Assembly: GCF_028437565.1 (NCBI RefSeq)
Contig: NZ_JAMRYR010000001.1
Coordinates: 526,640-590,639 of the forward strand
Direction of reading: 5' to 3'
DNA length: 64,000 nucleotides
From: Actinomyces sp. B33
Lineage (GTDB): Bacteria; Actinomycetota; Actinomycetes; Actinomycetales; Actinomycetaceae
The notes beneath the pieces are model-generated. The model made no database searches, was not told the origin of the DNA, and saw nothing but the letters and a program-made list of their open reading frames with translations. Positions 56,006 to 64,000 of the stretch are shown piece by piece (position 1 is the stretch's first letter; the number at the start of each line of letters is the position of its first letter). A program made the translations under genes and the position numbers.

Positions 56006-59000
56006 ATGTCACCGCAGCCCCACGCCCCGTCCACCGACTTCGCCGCCATCGTCGACCGCGCCGTCGACACCGCCTCCCGGTGGGCCCAGGCCTCCACCGC
56101 CCACCCCGCCGACCCGGCCGCCACCCTCCTCGCCCAGGTCCTCGAGGACGAGGCCGGCCTCGACTACACCGTGTCCTTCGTCGACGGCGTCGTCCGCCCC
56201 GAGGACCTCGACGTCGCCGCCCGCCACCTCGCCGACATCGGCGGCCGCAACTCGAAGTTCCTCCCCTGGTACCTGCGCACCCCCGCCCTCGTCGGCGGCA
56301 AGGTGTCGACGATCGTCCCCGGGGTCGCCGTGCCCGCCGCCCGCAAAGTGTTCGCGCGCCTCGTCGGCGACCTCGTTGTCGACGTCACCGACGACAAGCT
56401 CGGCCCGGCCATCGCCCGCCTCAAGGCCGACGGCGACCGGCTCAACATGAACCTCCTGGGCGAGGCCGTCCTCGGCGACACCGAGGCCCGCAAGCGCCTC
56501 GACGACACGCGACGCCTCCTCGAGCGCCCCGACGTCGACTACGTGTCCCTCAAGGTCTCCGCCGTCACCGGCCCCCACAATCCGTGGGGCTACGAGCAGG
56601 TCGTCGACCGGGCCGTCGCCGACCTCCTCCCCCTCTACCAGTACGCCGCCCGCGCCGGCGGCAAGTTCATCAACCTCGACATGGAGGAGTACCACGACCT
56701 CCACATGACCGTCGACGTGTTCAAGCGGATCCTCGACCGCGACGAATGCCTCGGCCTGCGCGCCGGCATCGTCCTGCAGGCCTACCTGCCCGACACCCTC
56801 GACGTCATGAAGGACCTCCAGGAGTGGGCCGCCGCCCGCCGGGCCCGGGGCGGAGCCCCCATCAAGGTCCGCGTCGTCAAGGGCGCCAACCTCGCCATGG
56901 AGCGGGTCGACGCCGCCATGCACGGCTGGGACCTGACGACGTGGGACACCAAGCAGGCCACCGACGCCAACTACATCCGGGTCCTCGACTGGGCGATGAC
57001 CCCCGAGCGCGTCGCCAACGTCAACCTCGGCGTCGCCGGGCACAACCTCTTCACCGTCGCCTGCGCGTGGGAGCTCGCCAAGGACCGCGGCATCGCCGAC
57101 GGCATCGAGTTCGAGATGCTCTCCGGCATGGCGACCCAGCAGGCCGCCGCCGTGCGCGAGGACGTCGGCCGCCTCCTCCTGTACGTGCCCGTCGTCCACC
57201 CCGAGGAGTACGACGTCGCCATCGCCTACCTCGTGCGCCGCCTCGAGGAGAACTCCGCCGACGAGAACTTCATGGCGTCGATCTTCGACATCGGCACCTC
57301 CCAGGAGGCGTTCGGCAAGGAGCGGGCGCGCTTCCTCGCCGCCGTCGAGCAGATGGAGCGCGAAGGCGACTCGCGCGTCGGCCCCACCCGCGACCAGGAC
57401 CGCCGCGCCGAGACCGCCGAGGACCTCGACGCCGCGATGCGCGACGACGCCGGCGACTGGACCTTCCGCAACACCCCGGACTCCGACCCGGCCCTGCCCG
57501 CCAACCTCGACTGGGCGCGCGCCATCGCCGAGCGCATCGGCGACTCGCGCCTGGGCGTCGACACCATCGACGCCGCGACCATCACCGACGCCGACGAGCT
57601 CGACGCCCTGATCCGACGCACCCACGAGGCCGGATCCGGCTGGGGCGCCCTCCCCGCCCGCACGCGCGCCGACATCCTCCACCGGGCCGGCGTCGAACTC
57701 TCCCGGCGCCGCGCCGACCTCATCGAGGTCGCCGGCTCCGAACTGGGCAAGTCCCTCGAGCAGGCCGACGTGGAGGTCTCCGAGGCCGCCGACTTCGCCC
57801 ACTACTACGCCGAGCGCGCCCTCGACCTCGACCTCGACGGCGCCCGCTTCCACCCCGTCCCCCTGACCGTCGTCACGCCCCCGTGGAACTTCCCGCTGGC
57901 GATCCCCGCCGGCGGCGTCCTCGCGGCCCTCGCCGCCGGATCGGCCGTCGTCCTCAAGCCGGCCGGGTCCGCCCGCCGCTGCGGCGCCCTCGTCGCCGAA
58001 TGCCTGTGGGCCGCCGGCGTCCCCCGCGACGTCCTGTCCCTCGTGTCCGTCGGGGAGCGCGACCTGGGCCGGCGCCTCGTCACCCACGACCTCGTCGGCC
58101 GCGTCGTCCTCACCGGCGGCGCCGAGACCGCCGAGCTCTTCCGCTCGTGGGACCCGACGATGCGGATCATGGCGGAGACCTCCGGGAAGAACGCGATCAT
58201 CATCACCCCGTCCGCCGACCTGGACCTGGCCGTCAAGGACGTCGTCACCTCGGCGTTCGGCCACGCCGGCCAGAAATGCTCGGCGTGCTCCTACGTGATC
58301 CTCGTCGGATCAGCCGGGTTCTCCCGCAGGGTCCGCGACCAGCTCCTCGACGCGGTGCGCTCCCTGCACGTCGCCTGGGCCGACGACCTCAGCGCCCAGA
58401 TGGGCCCGTTGGCGTCCGAGCCGTCCGGCAAGCTCCTCGACGGCCTGACCCGCCTCGAGCCGGGCCAGAAGTGGGAGATCGCCCCGCGCCGCCTCGACTC
58501 GACGAACCGCCTGTGGAGCCCGGGCGTGCGCTCGGGCGTCGAGGTCGGCAGCGAATACCACCTCGTCGAGTACTTCGGCCCGATCCTCGGCATTATGCGG
58601 GTCGACACCCTCGAGGAGGCCATCGAGGCGCAGAACCTCGTCGATTACGGGCTGACGGCGGGCCTGCACTCGCTCGACCCCGACGAGATCAACCTGTGGC
58701 TGGGCCGCGTCCAGGCCGGCAACGTCTACATCAACCGGGGGATCACGGGGGCCATCGTCCGGCGCCAGCCCTTCGGCGGCTGGAAGCGCTCGGTCGTCGG
58801 CGAGGGGGCGAAGGCCGGCGGCCCGAACTACCTCTTCGGCTTCGGGTCCTTCGTCCCCGAGCCCTCGACCGGCGCGCCGGTCGAGTCGGACAAGGCGGCG
58901 CCCGTGTCGGGCGGACGGCTCACCAAGCCGGTCCTGCGCGATCTGTTCGGGGCGGCCGCCCAGAGCCTGAGCGTCGACGAGGCCGATCGGCTGGGACGGG

Positions 59001-59611
59001 CGCTGGAATCCGTCGAGGACGCGGCCCGCGCCGAGTTCGACGTGCTCCACGACCCGTCGGCGGTCGGCGTCGAGCGCAACGTCCTGCGCTACATCCCGGT
59101 GCCGGTGACGATCCGGGCGGGCGAGGACGCCGATCTGGCCGACGTCGTCCGCGTCCTCGGCGCGGGCCTGGGAGTCGGCGGGATCGACGAGGGCGAGTCG
59201 GGCGTGCGGCGCACCTACGCCGGATGCGGCGAGGCGTCGGTGCCGATGGGGGTGTCCCTGTCGACGGCGACTCCGGTGCCGGCCCGGCTGGCGCGGGTGC
59301 TCGCCCGCTACGGGGTGGGCGTGAGGGTCGAGGACTCCGCGGCGTTCGAGGCGCGCCTGAGCCGGATGAAGCCGGGCCTGGACGAGAGGATCCGCGTCGT
59401 CGGAGCAGACGGGGACGCGGTGCGCCGGGCGGTCGGGGGATCGATCGACGTGGCCGTGTGGGACGGGCCGGTGACGGACTGCGGGCGCATCGAGTCCCTG
59501 CCGTTCGTCCACGAGCAGGCGGTGTCGATGACGAACCATCGTTTCGGCAACCGCACGCCCCTGTCGTCGCAGGTCCTCCTGGATCGGGAGCCCGGAGGGG
59601 CCTCGATCTGA
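56006..59611 (+). CDS. putA: Bifunctional proline dehydrogenase/P5C dehydrogenase
   Basis: 1201 residues. The FAD-binding proline dehydrogenase barrel (about 100-430) has VDYVSLKVSAV, GGKFINLDMEEYHD, RAGIVLQAYLP and RVVKGANL. The aldehyde dehydrogenase domain (about 490-960) has TPPWNFPLAIPAGG, AETSGKNAIIITPSADLD and catalytic C758 in GQKCSACS. A C-terminal ~230-residue region of unknown role follows, as in other actinobacterial PutA. No N-terminal DNA-binding domain, so it does not self-regulate like E. coli PutA. It converts proline to glutamate. ATG 56006 after GAAGAGG. Confidence 0.96.
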   Translation: MSPQPHAPSTDFAAIVDRAVDTASRWAQASTAHPADPAATLLAQVLEDEAGLDYTVSFVDGVVRPEDLDVAARHLADIGGRNSKFLPWYLRTPALVGGKVSTIVPGVAVPAARKVFARLVGDLVVDVTDDKLGPAIARLKADGDRLNMNLLGEAVLGDTEARKRLDDTRRLLERPDVDYVSLKVSAVTGPHNPWGYEQVVDRAVADLLPLYQYAARAGGKFINLDMEEYHDLHMTVDVFKRILDRDECLGLRAGIVLQAYLPDTLDVMKDLQEWAAARRARGGAPIKVRVVKGANLAMERVDAAMHGWDLTTWDTKQATDANYIRVLDWAMTPERVANVNLGVAGHNLFTVACAWELAKDRGIADGIEFEMLSGMATQQAAAVREDVGRLLLYVPVVHPEEYDVAIAYLVRRLEENSADENFMASIFDIGTSQEAFGKERARFLAAVEQMEREGDSRVGPTRDQDRRAETAEDLDAAMRDDAGDWTFRNTPDSDPALPANLDWARAIAERIGDSRLGVDTIDAATITDADELDALIRRTHEAGSGWGALPARTRADILHRAGVELSRRRADLIEVAGSELGKSLEQADVEVSEAADFAHYYAERALDLDLDGARFHPVPLTVVTPPWNFPLAIPAGGVLAALAAGSAVVLKPAGSARRCGALVAECLWAAGVPRDVLSLVSVGERDLGRRLVTHDLVGRVVLTGGAETAELFRSWDPTMRIMAETSGKNAIIITPSADLDLAVKDVVTSAFGHAGQKCSACSYVILVGSAGFSRRVRDQLLDAVRSLHVAWADDLSAQMGPLASEPSGKLLDGLTRLEPGQKWEIAPRRLDSTNRLWSPGVRSGVEVGSEYHLVEYFGPILGIMRVDTLEEAIEAQNLVDYGLTAGLHSLDPDEINLWLGRVQAGNVYINRGITGAIVRRQPFGGWKRSVVGEGAKAGGPNYLFGFGSFVPEPSTGAPVESDKAAPVSGGRLTKPVLRDLFGAAAQSLSVDEADRLGRALESVEDAARAEFDVLHDPSAVGVERNVLRYIPVPVTIRAGEDADLADVVRVLGAGLGVGGIDEGESGVRRTYAGCGEASVPMGVSLSTATPVPARLARVLARYGVGVRVEDSAAFEARLSRMKPGLDERIRVVGADGDAVRRAVGGSIDVAVWDGPVTDCGRIESLPFVHEQAVSMTNHRFGNRTPLSSQVLLDREPGGASI

Positions 59612-59657
59612 CCGCGGGGGGTCCCGGATTCGGGGGAGAGCATGGGAGGATGGGGGC

Positions 59658-60230
59658 ATGAGCACTCCGTTCTCCTCTCCGAATCCGCAGCCCCAGGGCC
59701 CCGACGGCGCCGATCCGGCGTCGTCGGCGTGGGACCCTCAGCCCGGGGCCGACCCGCACGCCCAGGCGGGCGGCGACCGGGTCGACGACCAGCCCGCGCC
59801 CGAGGCCGCGTCCTACGACCAGTCCTCGTACTCCCAGGCGGCCCCTCAGCCCGACGGGCAGTGGGAGTACGGGCAGGCCGGCCAAGGCCAACCGATGTAC
59901 GGCCAAACGGCCTACGGCCAGGCGCCCTACTACGGGGCCGTCCCGATGATGGCCGACGCCCAGAAGCTCCAGTCCAATGCGACGATCTGCCTCGTCCTGG
60001 GGATCCTCGGTCTTGTCGCCCTCGGGCCCGTCGGGTCGATCCCCGCGTGGCTGTGGGGCAACTCGATCGAGCAGCAGGCCCAAGCCGCCGGACTGCCGCC
60101 CGCCCTCGTGTCGAATGCGCGGATCGGCAAGATCCTCGGCATCGTCGGCACGATCCTGTGGGCCGTCATCATCGTCTTGGTCGTCATCTTTTTCATCGCC
60201 GTCCTCGGCGTCCTGGCGACCGTCGGCTGA
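59658..60230 (+). CDS. DUF4190-domain membrane protein
   Basis: 190 residues. A Pro/Gln/Tyr-rich cytoplasmic half (1-105; repeated YGQ units such as MYGQTAYGQAPYYG) is followed by two transmembrane helices (ICLVLGILGLVALGPVGSIPAWLWG and GKILGIVGTILWAVIIVLVVIFFIAV), the DUF4190 layout. Function unknown; relatives are often near envelope genes. ATG 59658 after GGAGG. A strong terminator follows. Confidence 0.84.
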   Translation: MSTPFSSPNPQPQGPDGADPASSAWDPQPGADPHAQAGGDRVDDQPAPEAASYDQSSYSQAAPQPDGQWEYGQAGQGQPMYGQTAYGQAPYYGAVPMMADAQKLQSNATICLVLGILGLVALGPVGSIPAWLWGNSIEQQAQAAGLPPALVSNARIGKILGIVGTILWAVIIVLVVIFFIAVLGVLATVG

Positions 60231-60247
60231 CCCCGGCATCCGCCGCG

Positions 60248-60278
60248 CCGCCCCGATCCGGTCTTCGGATCGGGGCGG
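60248..60278 (+). terminator. Terminator after the DUF4190 gene
   Basis: Perfect 13-bp stem CCGCCCCGATCCG/CGGATCGGGGCGG, five-base loop, followed by TT; 18 bases after the stop. Confidence 0.9.
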
Positions 60279-60319
60279 TTCTCGCGGGACAGCGCGCCCG
60301 TCGGGTCCACGCCTGGCCG

Positions 60320-61000
60320 CCGCCTCCCGCGCGCGCGAGCCTCTGCACCGACACCACCCGGTCAACTGCTGGTGAAACGCCGCCTCCCGCGCGCGGGCCT
60401 CTCCACCCTCGTCGGGCCCTGACCGCGTCGATGACACCCGTTCCCCGCGTGCGCGCGGGATTCGCCCGTTCGGTTCGGTCTCTTGTGCGGTGAGGCTCCG
60501 TTCCCCGCGTGGGTGAGGGCTGTCTCGCTGGGATGAACTGGCGCTCGTAAGCCGTGCCCCGTGTGCGTGGACCTCCCGTAAGCACGCCCACGGACTTCTA
60601 CCCGGCCATGTTCCGCCCCTCGTGCGCGCGAGCCGCCCCGCTGAGCGCCGCGATGTCCGAACTCGCCCAGACTCTGCCCCCCCGTGTGCGCGGGCCACCC
60701 CGGATGTAAGCGTTGCCGGTGGCCGCCAAGGAGCCTGTTTCCCGTGGGCGGGATTCCCCCGCAAGAAGTAACACCCCGCCCTCGGCCGAACGCCCATCCC
60801 CCGCGCGCGATCCTCCCGCGTGGCCCTGCTCCTAGCGGTCGTCCGCCCACCGTTCTCGGCGCGCACGGCTTCCCCCCCCGTCGAGCTGACGGCCGCCGTC
60901 CACCCGACCCACCGTTCTCTGCTCGCGCGGGCTTCCCGACATTCGGACGGGCATCCCGCACGATCTGATCCGGTTCCCCGCGCGCGGGTCTGCCCGACGA
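60320..61000. CRISPR. Degenerate CRISPR-like array (type I-E-like repeats), 12 units
   Basis: Diverged units resembling CCGTTCCCCGCGYGCGCGGGCYTCCCC start at about 60320, 60380, 60438, 60498, 60552, 60613, 60674, 60735, 60794, 60850, 60912 and 60971. The spacing is 54-62 bases, close to a 28-nt repeat plus 32-33-nt spacer. Each unit keeps a GC palindrome (CCCGCG...CGCGGG); the intervening ~30 bases differ every time. The form resembles type I-E repeats of Actinobacteria. The minus strand translates into tell-tale peptides such as PRARGER and HPRGERS, usual for mis-read I-E arrays. No two units are identical and no cas gene is visible, so I read it as a decayed orphan array. A diverged minisatellite is the alternative. 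Confidence 0.6.
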
Positions 61001-61018
61001 TGCCGATACCCTGGGGGC

Positions 61019-62809
61019 ATGACGCCTCGCCCCGATTCCCCGTCCTCGTCGCGCACCGACCGCGACCGCCCCCGCCGACCCGGCTCCTCGGACCGCGTCC
61101 GGCGCCGCAGCGGCTCCGACCGGGACCTCCTCCACGACCTGCGCGGTCTCGACTCGCGCCCCTACGGCGCCTACAAGTCGGTGATCGGCGACTGGGACTA
61201 CGGCGACTTCGCCCTGGCCGTCGACCGCGTCCAATCCGACCCCTACGCGCCGCCCTCGTCCCTGCGGGCCACGACGACGCCGGAGAAGATGGGGCTGCCC
61301 GAGCAGGCCCTCGCCTCCGGGGCGTCGCGCCTGGCCACCGCCGACTTCATCGTCCGAAGCGTCGAGGCGGCGATCCGCAGGCGCTGTCCCGGCGGCTCCG
61401 TCCGGATCGCCCACCCCGGCCAGGAGATCCTCCAGCGCTCGGCCGCCACCGTCATGCCCGACCGGGTGGAGATCCGCTTCCAGGTGCAGCTGCCGGCGCG
61501 CGGCCGGTCGATCCGCGGCTTCGAGGCCGCCTCCCTGTTCGACGTCGACATCCCCAACGTCGTCATGGACGCCTTCGACTACGTGTCCGACGCGCCCGAG
61601 ACCGCCATGCAGCGCGAGGCCCTCCTGGCCCACATCGCCGCCTACGAGGACCATCAGCGCCTCCAGGAGATCCTGGTGGAGAACGGGTGGGTGGCGTTCG
61701 TCGCCGATGGCTCCATCCTCGCCCGCCGCTCGGGGGTGTCGGACGCGCCGATGGACGCTGACACCGCCATCCCCTTCGAGTCCCCCGAATCGCTGCGCGC
61801 CGCCGTGACCCTGCCGCACGCCGGTGAGGTGACGGGCATGCCCGTCGGCCCGGGCGTCACCGTCATCGTCGGCGGCGGATACCACGGCAAATCGACGCTG
61901 CTGGCCGCCCTCCAGCGCGGCGTGTACGCGCACGTCCCCGGGGATGGGCGCGAAAGGGTCGCGACCAGCCCGGCGGCGATGAAGGTCCGCGCGGCCGACG
62001 GTCGCGCGGTGACCGGTGTCGACGTGTCGCCGTTCATCACCCACCTGCCCGCGGAGGCGGATACGACGCGCTTCTCCACGGAGAACGCCTCCGGGTCGAC
62101 CTCGCAGGCCGCGTCCATCGTCGAAGCCGTCGAACTGGGGGCCCCGCTGCTGCTCATCGACGAGGACACGTCGGCGACGAACCTGCTGATCCGCGATGCG
62201 CGGATGCGCCGCCTCGTCGCCGCCCCGAAGGAGCCGATCACCCCGCTCGTCGACCGGATCGGGGCGCTGGCCCGCGACCGCGGCGTGTCGACGGTCCTCG
62301 TCATGGGCGGGTCCGGCGACTACCTCGACGTGGCCGACCGGGTGCTGATGCTCGATACGTACCGGTGCGTGGACGTCACGGATCGCGCCCGCCAGGTCGC
62401 CGAGGAGATGCCCCGTGACCGCTCGGACGAGGAGGGGTTCGCGCCCGGCCGGGAGCGCTGCCCCGTGCGCGTGCGCCCCGGGGAGTCGCGGTCCAAGACG
62501 AAGGCGTCGGGCGTGGACCAGGTGGTTCTCGACCGGCAGGTCGTCAACGTGTCGGATGTCGAGCAGATCGTCGACCCCGGTCAGACGGAGGCGATCGCGT
62601 GGATGATGCGCGGCGTCCTCGAGCACTTCGCGACGGCGCAGACGCCCCTGCCGGAGCTCATCGCCCGATTGGAGCGCCAGGTGAACTCCGAGGGTCTCGA
62701 CGCGGTCGTCAAGTTCGGCGGGCGCGAGTATCCCGCGCACCTCGTCAGGCCGCGGATGATCGACGTGGGCGCGGCGATCAACCGCTACCGGGCGCTGCGC
62801 CTGGGGTGA
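61019..62809 (+). CDS. ABC-class ATPase domain protein (PF09818-like)
   Basis: 596 residues. A basic N-terminus (1-35), then RDLLHDLRGLDSRPYGAYKSVIGDWDYGDFALAVDRVQSDPYAPPS, hallmark of the predicted 'ATPase of the ABC class' family. The nucleotide site VIVGGGYHGKSTLLAALQRGVYAHVPGDGRE has the family's GGGYHGKST Walker A. Later come STENASGSTSQAASIVEAVELGAPLLLIDEDTSATN (signature and Walker B) and VMGGSGDYLDVADRVLML. Cytoplasmic, no membrane helices; role unknown, possibly RNA-related as for the trypanosome homologue MRB1590. ATG 61019 follows GGGGG, right behind the repeat array. Confidence 0.9.
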   Translation: MTPRPDSPSSSRTDRDRPRRPGSSDRVRRRSGSDRDLLHDLRGLDSRPYGAYKSVIGDWDYGDFALAVDRVQSDPYAPPSSLRATTTPEKMGLPEQALASGASRLATADFIVRSVEAAIRRRCPGGSVRIAHPGQEILQRSAATVMPDRVEIRFQVQLPARGRSIRGFEAASLFDVDIPNVVMDAFDYVSDAPETAMQREALLAHIAAYEDHQRLQEILVENGWVAFVADGSILARRSGVSDAPMDADTAIPFESPESLRAAVTLPHAGEVTGMPVGPGVTVIVGGGYHGKSTLLAALQRGVYAHVPGDGRERVATSPAAMKVRAADGRAVTGVDVSPFITHLPAEADTTRFSTENASGSTSQAASIVEAVELGAPLLLIDEDTSATNLLIRDARMRRLVAAPKEPITPLVDRIGALARDRGVSTVLVMGGSGDYLDVADRVLMLDTYRCVDVTDRARQVAEEMPRDRSDEEGFAPGRERCPVRVRPGESRSKTKASGVDQVVLDRQVVNVSDVEQIVDPGQTEAIAWMMRGVLEHFATAQTPLPELIARLERQVNSEGLDAVVKFGGREYPAHLVRPRMIDVGAAINRYRALRLG

Positions 62810-62823
62810 GCCCGGCCCTTGCC

Positions 62824-62899
62824 GTGCACCGCAATGCGTTTCGACGAGTTTTCTCGTCTTTCGGGGGCGGAAACTGCGTCGAAACGCATCCCGGTGCAC
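62824..62899. repeat. Long inverted repeat between convergent genes
   Basis: Arms 62824-62846 and 62877-62899 pair over 23 bases apart from a two-base internal mismatch: GTGCACCG and ATGCGTTTCGACG on the left, with their complements on the right. AGTTT/AAACT extends the stem inwards. It may be a bidirectional terminator, but both the length and the A/T-containing arms are unusual for this genome, so a small palindromic mobile element is possible. Confidence 0.75.
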
Positions 62900-62906
62900 A
62901 TCCGGA

Positions 62907-63860
62907 TCAGGAGATGCCGAGGAAGCGCTTGATCGCCGGCATCTCCCGGACGGCCTGGACCATCCCGGCCCGGTAGGCGGCCTCCAGCCGGTCGCGGTGC
63001 ATCTCCGTGTTCTGGATGCGCAGGGCCTCGGGGAAGAAGAGGTAGGCGCGCCCCTGCTCCTCCAGTTGCAGGAGCCGACGTCGCACGGCGTTATAGCGGG
63101 CCGGGCGGCGCACGACCCCTTCGTAGACGGAGGGCAGGTGCCGGTAGGCCGTTTTGATCGCGGCTCCCACCGCCGGGCGCATCGCGTGCTTGACGTAGTC
63201 GCGCGGCCTGGTGAGGATCACGAGGAATTTGCGGTAGCCGTCGCGCATCGGCGCGTCCAAGGCGATGCCCCCGTTCTCGCCGAGCGCGCCGTCGACGTAG
63301 ACGTCGCCGTCGATGACGACGGGCGGCATGAGGATCGGGAGGGTGGAGGAGGCTCGGACGATCGCTCCGAGCATGGGCATCGTCGACATGTCCTCCTGGG
63401 TGAACCAGCGGGTCCGGCCCTCGGTGGCGTTGAAGGCGGCGACTCGGGCCTGCGCCGGGTTGGCGTTGAAGACGTCGAGGCGGAAGGGCAGGGCCCCGTC
63501 GGGGTAGCAGATCCGCTCATAGATGTATTCGGCGTTGAACAGGCCGCGGCCGTGGCGGAAGTGGTCGAGTCCGCCGAACTGGGGGTCGTCGACGAGGTCG
63601 ACGAAGGTCGCGTGGGAGCGCTCGGCGTCGCGGGACAGGTAGTTGCACAGATGCGAGGCGCCCGCTGAGATGCCCGAGACGTGCGGGAGGTGGATCCTCT
63701 CGGCGAGGAGGGCGGAGACGACGGCCGCCGTGTAGGCGTTGCGCATCCCCCCTCCTTCGAAGACGAGGGCGGTGTCGTCGACGGTGGTCGTCAGCGGCGA
63801 GGCCCAGGGGGCGGGGTCGCTCGTCTGGGTCGGGGGTGGTGGTGAGGGTGCGTCGGTCAT
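62907..63860 (-). CDS. Patatin-like phospholipase
   Basis: 317 residues. The oxyanion loop LVFEGGGMRNAYTA, nucleophile elbow GISAG (Ser) and the dyad Asp in YVDGALGENGG are complete, so it should be a serine lipid hydrolase of the YjjU/RssA-like group. The C-terminus has KHAMRPAVGAAIKTAYRHLPSVYEGV and a charged helical end. No signal peptide, so probably cytoplasmic or membrane-associated. Substrate unknown. It is convergent with the ABC-class ATPase. Confidence 0.9.
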   Translation of the reverse strand: MTDAPSPPPPTQTSDPAPWASPLTTTVDDTALVFEGGGMRNAYTAAVVSALLAERIHLPHVSGISAGASHLCNYLSRDAERSHATFVDLVDDPQFGGLDHFRHGRGLFNAEYIYERICYPDGALPFRLDVFNANPAQARVAAFNATEGRTRWFTQEDMSTMPMLGAIVRASSTLPILMPPVVIDGDVYVDGALGENGGIALDAPMRDGYRKFLVILTRPRDYVKHAMRPAVGAAIKTAYRHLPSVYEGVVRRPARYNAVRRRLLQLEEQGRAYLFFPEALRIQNTEMHRDRLEAAYRAGMVQAVREMPAIKRFLGIS

Positions 63861-64000
63861 TGTCCGAGCTTATTCCCCGATGGGTGTGCGGGGTTTGTCC
63901 TGTGGGGGTTGTGGTTGTGGGGTTGCTTGTGGGTGTGGGTGGTGTTCGCGTGCGTGGGTGTGGGTTGGGGGTTCATGGGTTGGGCGGGGTGCGGGGAGTC
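63861..64000. other. G/T-rich low-complexity stretch at the right edge
   Basis: From about 63890 the top strand is almost only G and T with repeated GTGGG and TTGGG words and hardly any A. It includes the upstream region of the patatin gene. It contains several GGG runs that could form a G-quadruplex. No gene seen; cut by the window end. Confidence 0.5.

Noticed and set aside
54436..59661. A 1741-codon open frame spanning putP and putA in another frame
   Set aside because: Composition is Arg/Pro/Gly noise from GC-rich third positions; putP and putA in their own frames have complete family motifs and ribosome sites.
60362..62899. An 845-codon minus-strand frame through the repeat array and the ATPase gene
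   Set aside because: Antisense reading; peptides like ALTHAGNG and PRARGER come from the repeat units, which supports the array and not a protein.
63890..64000. A second repeat array in the G/T-rich right edge
   Set aside because: The words are short and irregular with no ~60-base period; it is simple low-complexity sequence as far as can be seen.

Overview
This window is chromosomal DNA from a high-GC Gram-positive bacterium (Actinomycetota), centred on the replication origin. The evidence is the gene order parB-parA-rsmG-jag-yidC-yidD-rnpA-rpmH | dnaA-dnaN-recF-dciA-gyrB-gyrA-DUF3566-tRNA-Ile-DLW39-tRNA-Ala, the MurJ/DUF6049/NUDIX/CCA-transferase cluster, and frequent GTG starts. Gene content suggests the Actinomyces/Schaalia neighbourhood. 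That placement is inference; no species can be assigned from the sequence alone.

Layout. Positions 1-6649 are read leftwards: the start of parB, a 1.55 kb parB-parA spacer with five parS sites and an inverted broken copy of the parA start, then parA, rsmG, jag, yidC, yidD, rnpA and rpmH. Candidate origin sequence with DnaA boxes lies at 6829-6982 and again between dnaA and dnaN (8533-9095). From 7105 to 17922 the replication and gyrase genes and two tRNA genes run rightwards. From about 17930 to 24250 the base composition and codon use become visibly AT-richer. This looks like an acquired island: a GntR/UTRA regulator, a binding-protein ABC importer of the AfuABC/Fe3+ type, and an inositol-monophosphatase-family enzyme, ending at an IS5-type transposase remnant and a small toxin-antitoxin-like pair. 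Positions 24.9-30.9 kb hold a mixed set (NmrA-like reductase, DUF2975/XRE pair, GlsB-like protein, PAP2 phosphatase, YeiH-like permease, trxB).

Positions 30.9-39.8 kb hold the envelope cluster murJ, DUF6049 and NUDIX (leftward), then CCA-adding enzyme and 6-phosphogluconate dehydrogenase (rightward). Next come a class A PBP, the rpsF-ssb-rpsR-rplI operon and a MATE transporter (both leftward), and dnaB. A HigBA module sits directly after dnaB inside a 93-bp direct repeat that carries the tails of both dnaB and the convergent rarD, so its insertion is readable in the sequence. Then follow a small membrane protein, a cold-shock protein, nrdH-nrdI-nrdE under two NrdR-box-like sites (no nrdF after it), putP-putA, a DUF4190 protein, an ABC-class ATPase and a patatin-like phospholipase.

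The least expected structure is at 60320-61000: twelve diverged GC-rich palindromic units spaced about 54-62 bases apart. They resemble a decayed type I-E CRISPR array without cas genes in the window. Other notable points are the split parB/parA locus, the 93-bp repeat around higBA, the transporter-phosphatase island, and DnaA-box-like clusters upstream of dnaB and the nrd operon.
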